Assembly (NCBI GenBank): GCA_035255485.1
Contig: DATEZO010000272.1
Span: forward strand, 1-6,878
Source of the DNA: DATEZO01 sp035255485
Lineage (GTDB): Bacteria > Pseudomonadota > Gammaproteobacteria > Burkholderiales > Burkholderiaceae_D
Length of the DNA stretch: 6,878 nucleotides
Direction: 5' to 3'
Shown piece by piece: positions 1 to 6,145 of this stretch. The notes beneath the pieces are model-generated. The model saw nothing but the letters and a program-made list of their open reading frames with translations, ran no database searches and was not told the origin of the DNA. The translations under genes were made by a program, and so were the position numbers. Within the stretch, counting starts at the first letter, position 1; every line of letters starts with the position of its first letter.

Positions 1-21
1 GGAAATTGCTAAAATGCCACC

Positions 22-64
22 CCGGCACATCCTGTAGCGGCATAACCGATTCAGGATGTGCCGG
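22..64. repeat. Perfect 13-bp inverted repeat upstream of the aminopeptidase gene
   Basis: The arm CCGGCACATCCTG at 22-34 is exactly complementary to CAGGATGTGCCGG at 52-64, with a 17-base loop that can itself form a CGG/CCG mini-stem (38-40 with 46-48). As RNA this would be a very stable hairpin ending 55 bases before the aminopeptidase ATG. No T-run follows on the plus strand; on the minus strand TTTT lies about eight bases beyond the stem. It could be the terminator of a gene outside the window, a structured 5' leader, or a DNA-level repeat. The structure is seen directly; the role is unknown. Confidence 0.75.
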
Positions 65-110
65 CGTGCCCGGTGCAAACAGCCCGGACTTTCCCTTCAC
101 TATCCTGCAT

Positions 111-115
111 GGGAG
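111..115 (+). promoter_or_regulatory. Ribosome binding site deciding the aminopeptidase start
   Basis: GGGAG lies four bases before the ATG at 120. The reading frame is open back to a TTG at 6, but those 38 extra codons pass through the 13-bp hairpin and resemble no protein segment. A classic signal peptide begins exactly at the ATG at 120, so that start is preferred. Confidence 0.65.
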
Positions 116-119
116 TTTG

Positions 120-2774
120 ATGAAACGTCTTTTCCACACTCGCACCGCCATTCTTTTTGCGGCATTTCTCATGGTTTTCCTTGCGCAACTTGCGATGGCA
201 GCTCCTGTTCCGCCGGTCATGCGCCTTGGCGAGGCTGTCAAGCCCTTGGCATATGATGCAGAGCTGACCATCGTGCCCGACGCCGAAACATTTGAAGGCC
301 GCATGGCGATTGATATCGATATCGCGCAGTCGCGGGACTTTTTCTGGATCAATGCCACCGGGCTGGATATCCGGCACGCCGTGCTGGTTGCCGGCGAACG
401 GAGCTTGCCAGCCGAGATTGTGCCGGGCAATGCGGACTTTGTCGGATTCCGGTTTCCCGCTGTGCTGCCGGTCGGCAAGGCGCGGCTGACGATCGATTAC
501 AGCGGTCGGTTTTCCATCAACGATACGCGCGGCCTGTTCAGGCAAAAGGACGGCGCGGAGTGGTATGCATTCAGCCAGTTCGAGCCGCTCAATGCGCGGC
601 GTGCGTTTCCGTGCTTCGATGAGCCGCACTGGAAAACGCCCTGGACGCTGACCTTGACCGTCAGGCGCGAGCATGTGGCGGTCGCCAACATGCCGGTTGC
701 AACGGAGGAAAACATCGGCACGGACATGAAGCGGGTGCGTTTTGCGGCGACGCCGCCGCTGCCGAGCTACCTGGTGGCACTGGGCGTCGGCCCGTTCGAT
801 GTGGTGGAGGGCGGCGTCGCCGGCCGCAATAACACGACCTTGCGCTACATCACGCCGAAAGGCAGGGGAGCGGAAGCGCGCTATGCGGTAAAAACCACCC
901 CGGCCCTGCTGAACCTGCTGGAGGATTATTTCGGCCGCCCCTATCCCTTCGCCAAAATCGACAGCATGGTAATTCCGGTGACGGTGAATTTCGGTGCCAT
1001 GGAAAATGTCGGGTTGATTACCTACCGGTCGAACATCCTGCTGGCCAGCCCGGAACGCGAAGACGAGCGCTTTCAGCAGCGCTACGCCAGCATTGCCGCG
1101 CATGAAATGGCACATCAGTGGTTCGGCGACCTGGTGACGATGGCCTGGTGGAACGATCTGTGGCTGAATGAATCATTCGCCACCTGGATGGCGCGCAAGA
1201 CGGTTGAACGATTCAACCCGGCATGGAATGCGCAGGAACAGCGAGAAAGCGAGCGGCACAAGGCGATGCAGACCGACCGCCTCGCCTCGACCCGCCAGGT
1301 CAGGCAGCCGATCGCAAGCCGTGACGATCTTGCCAACGCATTCGACAGCATTACCTATGACAAAGGCGGCGCGGTGCTGACGATGTTCGAAACCTGGCTG
1401 GGAGAAACGCGCTTCCGTGATGGCGTGCGGCGCTATCTCGACCGGCATGCGTTCGGGAATGCCACGGCAGAAGATTTCTTCGCTGCACTATCGGAATCCG
1501 AGCCGGCATTCGCCACTGCTTTTTCCAGCTTTGTCGAACAGGCGGGCGTGCCGCATATCGCGCTTGCACTCGATTGTTCCGGCGCGCCTGCGTTGCGCGT
1601 CCACCAGGAACGCTTCCTGCCCGGCATGCCGCCGACAGGCACGGCGCAACAACAATGGATGGTGCCGTATTGCGTGCGCTATGCCGGCCAGAAGAGCGAC
1701 AAGCCGTACTGCGTCATGTTGTCCGGCAAGCAGGCCAGCCTGCCTTTGCCTGAAGCGACCTCCTGTCCCGCCTGGGTGCTGCCGAATCCATCCGGTTCGG
1801 GATACTTCCTCTCCAGCATGGCGCCAGCACTATTGAATGGGCTGTCACATGCGTCTTTGAACGCATCTGAAGCGGTGGCGTTATCAGGGGATATGACGAT
1901 GCTGGCGTATTCCGCCGCTCTGCCGCAGGACCAGGTGTTGCGCATGGCGGCGCGCCTTGCCGCTGATGCCCGCCCTGAAGTGGCAAAAGCGGCTGCGGAT
2001 GCGGCGGCAAGCGTGCATCCTGCCATGCTCGGAAAGAAGGAGCGCATCCGCCTGGCACGCTGGCTGAGCCGCCATTTCGGCAAGCGCGCCAAGGCGCTTG
2101 GATGGCTGCCGCAAGAGGCGGATTCGGATGCGACCCGGGCTTTGCGCGTCGCCTTGCTGCCGCTTCTGGCGGAAACCGGCGCCGACCCAGTGTTGCGCGT
2201 GGAAGCGAAGAGGCATGCAATGCAGTGGCTGGGTCGGAAAAATGCGCCGAAATTGGGCGGCATGCTGCGTCCGGTGCTGCAAAGCGCTGCCTACAGCGGC
2301 GATCAGGCCCTGTTTGATGCATTGGTTACGGCTGCTGCGACCTCCCGCGAAAGCGGCGATCGCAATGTCATTTTCCATGCACTTGGGTCATTCACGTCCC
2401 CGGCCTTGCTGCAGCAATCAATGAATCTCGCACTCTCGGACCGGTTCGATCCGCGCGAGGCCGTGACGATTTTACGGACGGCATCCGAAAGCCCCGAAAA
2501 TGCGCAGGCAGTGAACCAGTTCGTCCGGCAGCATTACGATGCGCTGCTGGCCAGGCTGCCGGAAGACTATGGCGCCTTGCTGCCGAAATGGGGCAACATG
2601 CTTTGCTCGCGGTCGGAGCGCGATACATTCGACAGCTTCCATCGCCAGCGTGCCGCCCTGCATCCAGGCGGCACGCGCAATTTTTTGCAAGCGCTGGAAA
2701 CGATCGATCTCTGCCTCGCCAACCGCCGGATGCAGGGAGGTAAAGTAAAGCGCTATTTGGCTGCATCCAGATAG
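120..2774 (+). CDS. Exported M1-family zinc aminopeptidase
   Basis: This 884-residue protein should remove N-terminal residues from peptides using a zinc-activated water. It carries the full M1 signature: Q153/E155 in the substrate-binding strand, followed by FPCFDEP, the exopeptidase motif GAMEN at 292-296, the zinc site HExxH-x18-E (H328, E329, H332, E351) and the probable catalytic tyrosine Y413 in a YDKGG context. Residues beyond about 500 form the long, helix-rich C-terminal part typical of M1 enzymes of the ERAP/PepN size class. The N-terminus (KR, then a hydrophobic stretch from about 10 to 26, then AMA-APV) is a clear signal peptide with likely cleavage after A27, so the enzyme should act in the periplasm or outside, unlike cytosolic PepN. 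It stands alone, 375 bases before phaB, with a hairpin in between. Family membership is near certain; physiological substrates cannot be read from the sequence. Confidence 0.95.
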   Translation: MKRLFHTRTAILFAAFLMVFLAQLAMAAPVPPVMRLGEAVKPLAYDAELTIVPDAETFEGRMAIDIDIAQSRDFFWINATGLDIRHAVLVAGERSLPAEIVPGNADFVGFRFPAVLPVGKARLTIDYSGRFSINDTRGLFRQKDGAEWYAFSQFEPLNARRAFPCFDEPHWKTPWTLTLTVRREHVAVANMPVATEENIGTDMKRVRFAATPPLPSYLVALGVGPFDVVEGGVAGRNNTTLRYITPKGRGAEARYAVKTTPALLNLLEDYFGRPYPFAKIDSMVIPVTVNFGAMENVGLITYRSNILLASPEREDERFQQRYASIAAHEMAHQWFGDLVTMAWWNDLWLNESFATWMARKTVERFNPAWNAQEQRESERHKAMQTDRLASTRQVRQPIASRDDLANAFDSITYDKGGAVLTMFETWLGETRFRDGVRRYLDRHAFGNATAEDFFAALSESEPAFATAFSSFVEQAGVPHIALALDCSGAPALRVHQERFLPGMPPTGTAQQQWMVPYCVRYAGQKSDKPYCVMLSGKQASLPLPEATSCPAWVLPNPSGSGYFLSSMAPALLNGLSHASLNASEAVALSGDMTMLAYSAALPQDQVLRMAARLAADARPEVAKAAADAAASVHPAMLGKKERIRLARWLSRHFGKRAKALGWLPQEADSDATRALRVALLPLLAETGADPVLRVEAKRHAMQWLGRKNAPKLGGMLRPVLQSAAYSGDQALFDALVTAAATSRESGDRNVIFHALGSFTSPALLQQSMNLALSDRFDPREAVTILRTASESPENAQAVNQFVRQHYDALLARLPEDYGALLPKWGNMLCSRSERDTFDSFHRQRAALHPGGTRNFLQALETIDLCLANRRMQGGKVKRYLAASR

Positions 2775-2796
2775 CATTTGCCTGATCGGCCTGTAT

Positions 2797-2822
2797 ATCG
2801 CCCGCCATGCCGAGCGGGCGAT
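2797..2822 (+). terminator. Probable terminator hairpin after the aminopeptidase gene
   Basis: ATCGCCCGC at 2797-2805 pairs perfectly with GCGGGCGAT at 2814-2822 around an 8-base loop, starting 22 bases past the stop codon. The 9-bp GC-rich stem suits transcript termination or 3'-end protection, but no T-run follows, so purely intrinsic termination is doubtful. Confidence 0.5.
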
Positions 2823-3040
2823 GTCCGGCATCATTCTCATGACGGAAAGAAGCGGCAAGGGCATATTTTCCCTGCCGTTGACAGGATGTAAATTCCAATT
2901 TCGTGCAGGCTGCCGTGCCCGTGCTTGACGCGTCGCAACTTCCTTCTCGAATTACTCTGCGCTTTATCAGCGTGCCCGCCCCCCATCAATAGAAACTTGT
3001 CAACGCCTTGGAAATCCAATGGGATTGATATCTCTTGCGT

Positions 3041-3060
3041 GTGCATGAAGCTGTATGCAC
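3041..3060. promoter_or_regulatory. Inverted repeat GTGCAT-N8-ATGCAC upstream of phaB
   Basis: Two perfect 6-base arms (3041-3046 and 3055-3060) separated by eight bases lie about 90 bases before the phaB start. A second TGC/GCA dyad, TGCGATGCA at 3088-3096, follows. TGC-rich dyads have been described as binding sites of PhaR-type PHB regulators, so an operator role is possible. The repeats are seen; the function is inference. Confidence 0.35.
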
Positions 3061-3139
3061 CGAGACGCATGGATGCCGATTTGCCGTTGCGATGCAGGCG
3101 CGGCTTGATCGCAATATTTGATAAAAGGTTTGAGAATAT

Positions 3140-3143
3140 GGAG
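3140..3143 (+). promoter_or_regulatory. Ribosome binding site deciding the phaB start
   Basis: GGAG (continuing GAGAAAG) lies six bases before the ATG at 3150. An in-frame ATG at 3138 has only AAAAGG nine bases upstream. The 3150 start also gives an N-terminus the same length, within one residue, as that of Cupriavidus necator PhaB. Confidence 0.5.
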
Positions 3144-3149
3144 AAAGAC

Positions 3150-3896
3150 ATGGAAGCGCAAAGGGTTGCTGTAGTAACCGGTGGCATGGGGGGATTGGGA
3201 GAGGCGTTATGCCAGGAGCTGTTTCAGAAGAATTTTCGTGTGGTTCCCACCTATTCACCAAGCAATGATCATGCGTCGTCCTGGTGTGAGGCGCAGAAAA
3301 ACGAAGGATTCGATTTTTCCGCCTACATGATCGACGTATCCGATTTTGCATCATGCCAGGCGGGTGTGCGCAAGATCATCAGCGATCTGGGGCGGATCGA
3401 TGTGCTGGTGAATAATGCCGGCATTACCCAGGATGCCACGCTCAAGAAAATGACGCTGGAAAACTGGCAAACAGTGATGCATACGAATCTCGACAGCATG
3501 TTCAACATGACCAGGCAGGTGCTGGATGGCATGCTGGAATGCCAATGGGGTCGCATCATCAATATTTCATCCGTCAACGGTCAGAAAGGTGCATTCGGGC
3601 AGGCCAATTATGCCGCTGCAAAAGCCGGCATGCACGGCTTTACCAAGGCGCTGGCGCTGGAAGTGGCCCGCAAGGGCATCACTGTCAATACGGTTTCGCC
3701 TGGATATCTGCGGACCAAAATGGTCATGAAAGTGCCGCAGGATATATTGGAGAACAAGATCCTTCCCGAGATTCCGGTAGGGCGGCTTGGAGAACCACAT
3801 GAAGTCGCCAGCCTGGTTGCTTATCTGTGCTCGGACGAGGCCGCCTTCATTACCGGGGCGAATATCGCCATTAATGGCGGGCAGCATATGTATTGA
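3150..3896 (+). CDS. phaB: Acetoacetyl-CoA reductase (PhaB), PHB synthesis
   Basis: This 248-residue short-chain dehydrogenase reduces acetoacetyl-CoA to (R)-3-hydroxybutyryl-CoA, the monomer that PHA synthase polymerises. It shows the nucleotide-binding loop TGGMGGLG at 10-17, NNAG at 88-91, and a complete catalytic tetrad N113, S141, Y154, K158. The segment NISSVNGQKG and the end NGGQHMY closely match Cupriavidus necator PhaB (246 residues), separating it from FabG. The substrate-side D and K of NAGITQDATLKKM and the Y of SPGY are kept. The loop after the second strand (33-45) has lost the arginine pair found in C. necator PhaB, with H41 in place of R40, so NADPH preference is uncertain. 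An ATG at 3138 is the alternative start (252 residues). No phaC or phaA is adjacent; the phasin gene follows 247 bases downstream without an evident terminator between. Cytoplasmic, probably near granules. Confidence 0.92.
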   Translation: MEAQRVAVVTGGMGGLGEALCQELFQKNFRVVPTYSPSNDHASSWCEAQKNEGFDFSAYMIDVSDFASCQAGVRKIISDLGRIDVLVNNAGITQDATLKKMTLENWQTVMHTNLDSMFNMTRQVLDGMLECQWGRIINISSVNGQKGAFGQANYAAAKAGMHGFTKALALEVARKGITVNTVSPGYLRTKMVMKVPQDILENKILPEIPVGRLGEPHEVASLVAYLCSDEAAFITGANIAINGGQHMY

Positions 3897-4078
3897 TATT
3901 GAGTATTGGCTCCTTGCCTGCACGGGAATGCGGCTCTACTGGCGAAGAGGATAAGACGGGCGCAATAGTGTTGTAATCCGGTCCCGTATATTTTTCTGGT
4001 GATCGAAACCTCTGAACGTCTGTATGCGCGCACTGTCTTAACACTTCGACATAAAGTAGCGCCGCATCAATGTGCGTG

Positions 4079-4093
4079 GCAAGCCTGGCTTGC
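4079..4093. promoter_or_regulatory. 15-bp perfect palindrome, candidate operator before the phasin gene
   Basis: GCAAGCC at 4079-4085, a central T, then GGCTTGC at 4087-4093 forms a perfect dyad centred 58 bases before the phasin ATG. The one-base centre makes it a poor RNA hairpin but a good protein-binding dyad. Its TGC/GCA content would fit a PHB-responsive repressor such as PhaR, but that link is inference. Confidence 0.4.
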
Positions 4094-4131
4094 TCATGCT
4101 TTATTGTTTTCGATATTCATCGGATTTTTTC

Positions 4132-4136
4132 GGGAG
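4132..4136 (+). promoter_or_regulatory. Ribosome binding site deciding the phasin start
   Basis: GGGAG lies seven bases before the ATG at 4144. The frame is open back to a GTG at 4072, but the added 24 residues overlap the palindrome and lack a ribosome binding site, whereas phasin homology begins right after the ATG at 4144. Confidence 0.7.
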
Positions 4137-4143
4137 TGCAGTC

Positions 4144-4863
4144 ATGGCAAATGCAGTAAATCCAATCATGAACATGTATCAAACGCAGCTTGAAGCGTCA
4201 CGTCGCTTTGCGGATGCAGTTTTTTCGGGCACAGAGAAAATCGACCGCATGATGTTAGAAGCTACGCATCGCGCCTTTACGGAACAAATGAATTTCGCCC
4301 AAGCCGTTGCGGCGGCACGCGATCCGCGTGGGGCAGCAAACTTGCAGACTGCTTTTCTTTCTCACCGGCCGGATAACGTAGCTGGTTATCAGAAAGAAAT
4401 CATGCATATTTTTTCCGATATGCAAAATGAAATTGGCAAGTCGATGCAATACTATGCCGAACAGTTGATGCCGGATTCAGTCAGCAATGCGCAAGCGCCA
4501 TTGAAAATGACGCAAACATCATCGGGTAGTCCGACACTGAATCCAATTACCGGATTGCTTTCGGTCTGGGAGTCGGCATTCAGGGAAGTCGCTTCAATGG
4601 CAAATCGGAACATGGCAGCCGCGCGCACAAATTTTGAAAATGCAGCAAATGCCGTTTCCACTTTGAATCGGAGCCAGGAAGCAGCAAGGGCGGATGCGGT
4701 CCGGCAAACCAGCGGCCGCAGGGTGACTGCCGGCAATGGCGCCGAGCATGCAATACGGATAAATGGGGCAAGCCGATCGACATCCACCGCTACCAGAAGA
4801 AATATCCATGCGCGCAAGAGTCCTGCGGAAAGAAAATCGCATTCCGGCGGCAAGCAAAAATAA
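4144..4863 (+). CDS. Phasin family protein, PHB granule-associated
   Basis: This 239-residue protein should coat the surface of polyhydroxybutyrate granules and control their number and size. Residues 5 to about 110 match the phasin_2 pattern: an amphipathic, alanine-rich helical region starting NPIMNMYQTQLEASRRFAD, with a central DPRG followed by a second helix that contains the YQKE segment. A linker rich in S, T and P (about 111-135) leads to a further helix (about 136-175). The last 53 residues differ: 13 Arg/Lys against two Glu, plus Ser, Thr and Gly, ending in KSHSGGKQK. Such a basic tail recalls the DNA-binding C-terminal parts of PhaF and PhaM, though it lacks AAKP-type repeats. It follows phaB on the same strand and is closed by a strong terminator. 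Family assignment is confident; the phaP subtype and tail function are not. Confidence 0.87.
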   Translation: MANAVNPIMNMYQTQLEASRRFADAVFSGTEKIDRMMLEATHRAFTEQMNFAQAVAAARDPRGAANLQTAFLSHRPDNVAGYQKEIMHIFSDMQNEIGKSMQYYAEQLMPDSVSNAQAPLKMTQTSSGSPTLNPITGLLSVWESAFREVASMANRNMAAARTNFENAANAVSTLNRSQEAARADAVRQTSGRRVTAGNGAEHAIRINGASRSTSTATRRNIHARKSPAERKSHSGGKQK

Positions 4864-4880
4864 GAGGAATGTGCATTGAT

Positions 4881-4902
4881 GGACAGATAGCAGGTTCTGT
4901 CC
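4881..4902. repeat. Stem-loop in the phasin 3' region
   Basis: GGACAGA at 4881-4887 is complementary to TCTGTCC at 4896-4902, around an 8-base loop. It lies between the phasin stop codon and the main terminator, so the transcript end may carry two tandem hairpins. It is probably a 3'-stabilising structure. Confidence 0.45.
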
Positions 4903-4913
4903 GTGGGTTCATG

Positions 4914-4942
4914 AAAAGCCCGGCTGTCAGAACCGGGCTTTT
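4914..4942. terminator. Bidirectional Rho-independent terminator
   Basis: AAAAGCCCGG at 4914-4923 pairs perfectly with CCGGGCTTTT at 4933-4942 around a 9-base loop. The T4 at the plus-strand end and the matching A4 at the start make it work for both strands, which fits its place between the convergent phasin gene (+) and FNR-like gene (-). Confidence 0.88.
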
Positions 4943-4978
4943 ATGACGTATCCAGCCAAACACTGCTGCCGGATAATT

Positions 4979-5004
4979 GAACATGCTGTCGGTGCGGCAT
5001 GTTC
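4979..5004. terminator. Hairpin just past the FNR-like gene, possible second terminator
   Basis: GAACATGC at 4979-4986 is exactly complementary to GCATGTTC at 4997-5004, and the loop ends can extend the stem by weaker pairs. It begins 36 bases beyond the stop codon of the minus-strand regulator. Read on the minus strand it is followed by AATTAT, not a true T-run, so it may protect the 3' end or assist the stronger terminator beyond it. Confidence 0.45.
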
Positions 5005-5040
5005 CTGATTTCGTATTCCGGGCTTCATCGCCGGCATTGA

Positions 5041-5919
5041 TTACATTGTTGCGAGCAGATCCTGATCGGGTGTATGCGGCAGGGTTTTCCCGCTGGATTG
5101 CCTGGCCCTCTTCGATGCCAGTTGTTTGGCGCGTGAACTGGATGGCGGAAGCCGGCGCAGCGTCTTGAGCGCTTCGGCATCCTTGATGCCAATGGAGCGC
5201 TGGTCCACGCTAATGAAACCGATTTCGTTGAATGCCGAAAGAGTACGGCTGACTGTTTCCAGGGTTAATCCCAGATAGCTGCCGATTTCATGGCGGGTCA
5301 TGCGCAGATTGAATAATTTGCTCGAATAGCCCATGTCGCCAAATCTGTCCGCAAGGGAAACCAGGAAGCGCGCTACACGGGCCTCTGCGCTCAAGGTGCC
5401 AAGCATGCTGACCATGGCCTGTTCCCGTACCAGCTCGCGGCTCATTACGCCATACATGGCATGCTCAAGCTCGACATGGCTGCGTCCGAGTGCCGTAAAT
5501 TTCTTGAATGGAAGCAGAATCAGGTCGCAATTGGATAGTGCAACAGCTTCGGAAGCATAGCGTCGCGTATGAATGCCATCAACACCGAACAAATCCCCTT
5601 TCATTGGAAAGCTCAATACCTGCTCGTTGCCAAATTCATCGATCAGCACTGTTTTTAAAAAGCCGGAATGGACAATGTAAAGTGTGTCGAATGCCTGGCC
5701 TATCGTATGAATGCGCTGCCCGGTCTTGAACTGCACATGCTGAAAAAGTAGCTCTTCATCCATAACGGCAGATACCGGAGGAATCCGCAGAAGCTCGCAG
5801 AGCTCCTTGAAATTCGACCACAGTTTTCCCTGACGCTGCCAACTTGCCTCGGAAGGAGATGAGAGCAAAGCTGAATGTGGGGGATCGGAACAAATTTCAG
5901 ACATTTGCGTTGATAGCAT
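5041..5919 (-). CDS. Crp/Fnr family regulator, FNR/FixK-like, without Fe-S cysteine set
   Basis: This 292-residue transcription regulator has an N-terminal arm, a cyclic-nucleotide-type beta-roll sensor (about 55-145), a long dimerisation helix (about 148-180) and a winged helix-turn-helix (about 205-250). The recognition helix LETVSRTLSAF keeps E221, S224 and R225, equivalent to E209, S212 and R213 of E. coli FNR, so a TTGAT-N4-ATCAA type site is expected. FNR's three N-terminal cluster cysteines are not in place: the region reads WSNF (34-37) with a lone C41, and only C131 matches FNR C122. A [4Fe-4S] oxygen sensor is therefore unlikely, and the protein resembles FixK in this respect. No CRP-type cAMP pocket was recognised. 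A basic tail of about 40 residues extends beyond the usual FNR end. The start at 5919 is set by AGGAG six bases upstream; the ATG at 5925 touches that site and is too close. Confidence 0.88.
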   Translation of the reverse strand: MLSTQMSEICSDPPHSALLSSPSEASWQRQGKLWSNFKELCELLRIPPVSAVMDEELLFQHVQFKTGQRIHTIGQAFDTLYIVHSGFLKTVLIDEFGNEQVLSFPMKGDLFGVDGIHTRRYASEAVALSNCDLILLPFKKFTALGRSHVELEHAMYGVMSRELVREQAMVSMLGTLSAEARVARFLVSLADRFGDMGYSSKLFNLRMTRHEIGSYLGLTLETVSRTLSAFNEIGFISVDQRSIGIKDAEALKTLRRLPPSSSRAKQLASKRARQSSGKTLPHTPDQDLLATM

Positions 5920-5925
5920 AACCAT

Positions 5926-5930
5926 CTCCT
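5926..5930 (-). promoter_or_regulatory. Ribosome binding site deciding the FNR-like start
   Basis: On the minus strand AGGAG directly abuts an ATG at 5925 (no spacer) and lies six bases before the next in-frame ATG at 5919. The spacing rule favours 5919, shortening the longest reading frame by two residues. Confidence 0.7.
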
Positions 5931-5961
5931 ATTCATGATATTGACAAGAATTGTTGGTGCG

Positions 5962-5980
5962 GGAAAGGGGATGCCTTTCC
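5962..5980 (-). repeat. Hairpin in the leader of the FNR-like gene
   Basis: GGAAAGG at 5962-5968 and CCTTTCC at 5974-5980 form a perfect 7-bp stem with a 5-base loop, 42 bases before the regulator's start codon. On the plus strand T5 follows at 5988-5992, which looks terminator-like, but no plus-strand gene lies upstream of it. A leader structure of the minus-strand mRNA is more likely. Confidence 0.4.
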
Positions 5981-6063
5981 GTGCGTGTTTTTAGCAAGCC
6001 ACTCATTGCAGTCTGAGAGCGTTCAAGCGAACCTGGCGCTCCATGCAAACTTCCCTGACCAGG

Positions 6064-6091
6064 AATAAACAATGTCTAGCGGTGGTCACAA
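6064..6091 (-). promoter_or_regulatory. Candidate sigma-70-type promoter of the FNR-like gene
   Basis: Read on the minus strand, TTGTGA (6086-6091) and TTTATT (6064-6069) lie 16 bases apart, each matching four of six consensus positions. Transcription would begin near 6057, giving a leader of about 138 bases and placing the FNR-box-like dyad near -95, a position used by class I activators. The match is weak and unverified. Confidence 0.3.
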
Positions 6092-6145
6092 ATCGATGGA
6101 AAGTTACAAATCAGCTACAAGACCGTAGTATGTCTAGCATGACAA

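Larger units (their letters stand above)
2823..3149 (+). other. Upstream region of phaB, no convincing gene
   Basis: This stretch of about 330 bases holds no supported gene. The phaB frame is open back to a TTG at 2925, but the extra 75 residues lie outside the short-chain dehydrogenase fold. It contains a TTGACA at 2878-2883 without a good -10 partner, an inverted repeat GTGCAT-N8-ATGCAC at 3041-3060, a TGC-GAT-GCA element at 3088-3096 and the ribosome binding sites. The phaB promoter probably lies here, but I cannot place it. Confidence 0.5.
3897..4143 (+). other. Spacer between phaB and the phasin gene
   Basis: There is no gene in these 247 bases and no good terminator after phaB, so read-through is possible. 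The spacer contains the 8-base palindrome TGCGCGCA at 4025-4032, the 15-base palindrome at 4079-4093, a dyad CGAT-ATTC-ATCG at 4111-4122 and a weak promoter-like pair, TTGCTC at 4090-4095 with GATATT at 4112-4117 (16-base spacing). These suggest that the phasin has its own regulated promoter. Confidence 0.45.

Noticed and set aside
6..119. Extended aminopeptidase start at TTG 6
   Set aside because: The extension crosses a 13-bp hairpin and would bury the signal peptide internally; the ATG at 120 has a good ribosome binding site.
51..1115. Long minus-strand reading frame of 354 codons opposite the aminopeptidase
   Set aside because: It lies antisense to the conserved M1 catalytic domain, is rich in R, H and Q as expected of an antisense shadow, and shows no recognisable domain.
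1679..2378. Overlapping minus-strand frames of 164-202 codons opposite the aminopeptidase C-terminal half
   Set aside because: Several mutually overlapping frames in GC-rich coding DNA, with R/A/S-rich composition and no domain, are typical shadows of the real gene.
2878..2906. TTGACA at 2878-2883 as a phaB promoter -35 element
   Set aside because: No acceptable -10 hexamer lies 16-18 bases downstream.
3100..3118. TTGAT-CGCA-ATATT upstream of phaB as an FNR box
   Set aside because: The left half-site is good, but the right half keeps only two of five consensus positions and no dyad results.
2925..3149. N-terminal extension of phaB from a TTG at 2925, beginning MTRRNFLLELL
   Set aside because: It looks slightly leader-like, but it precedes a standard cytoplasmic dehydrogenase whose family start fits 3150, and that start has its own GGAG.
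4452..4853. Minus-strand frame of 133 codons opposite the phasin
   Set aside because: Antisense to a recognisable phasin; no ribosome binding site or domain seen.
5962..5992. Stem plus T5 read as a plus-strand intrinsic terminator
   Set aside because: No plus-strand gene lies upstream, and the T-run starts seven bases after the stem; a leader hairpin of the minus-strand mRNA fits better.
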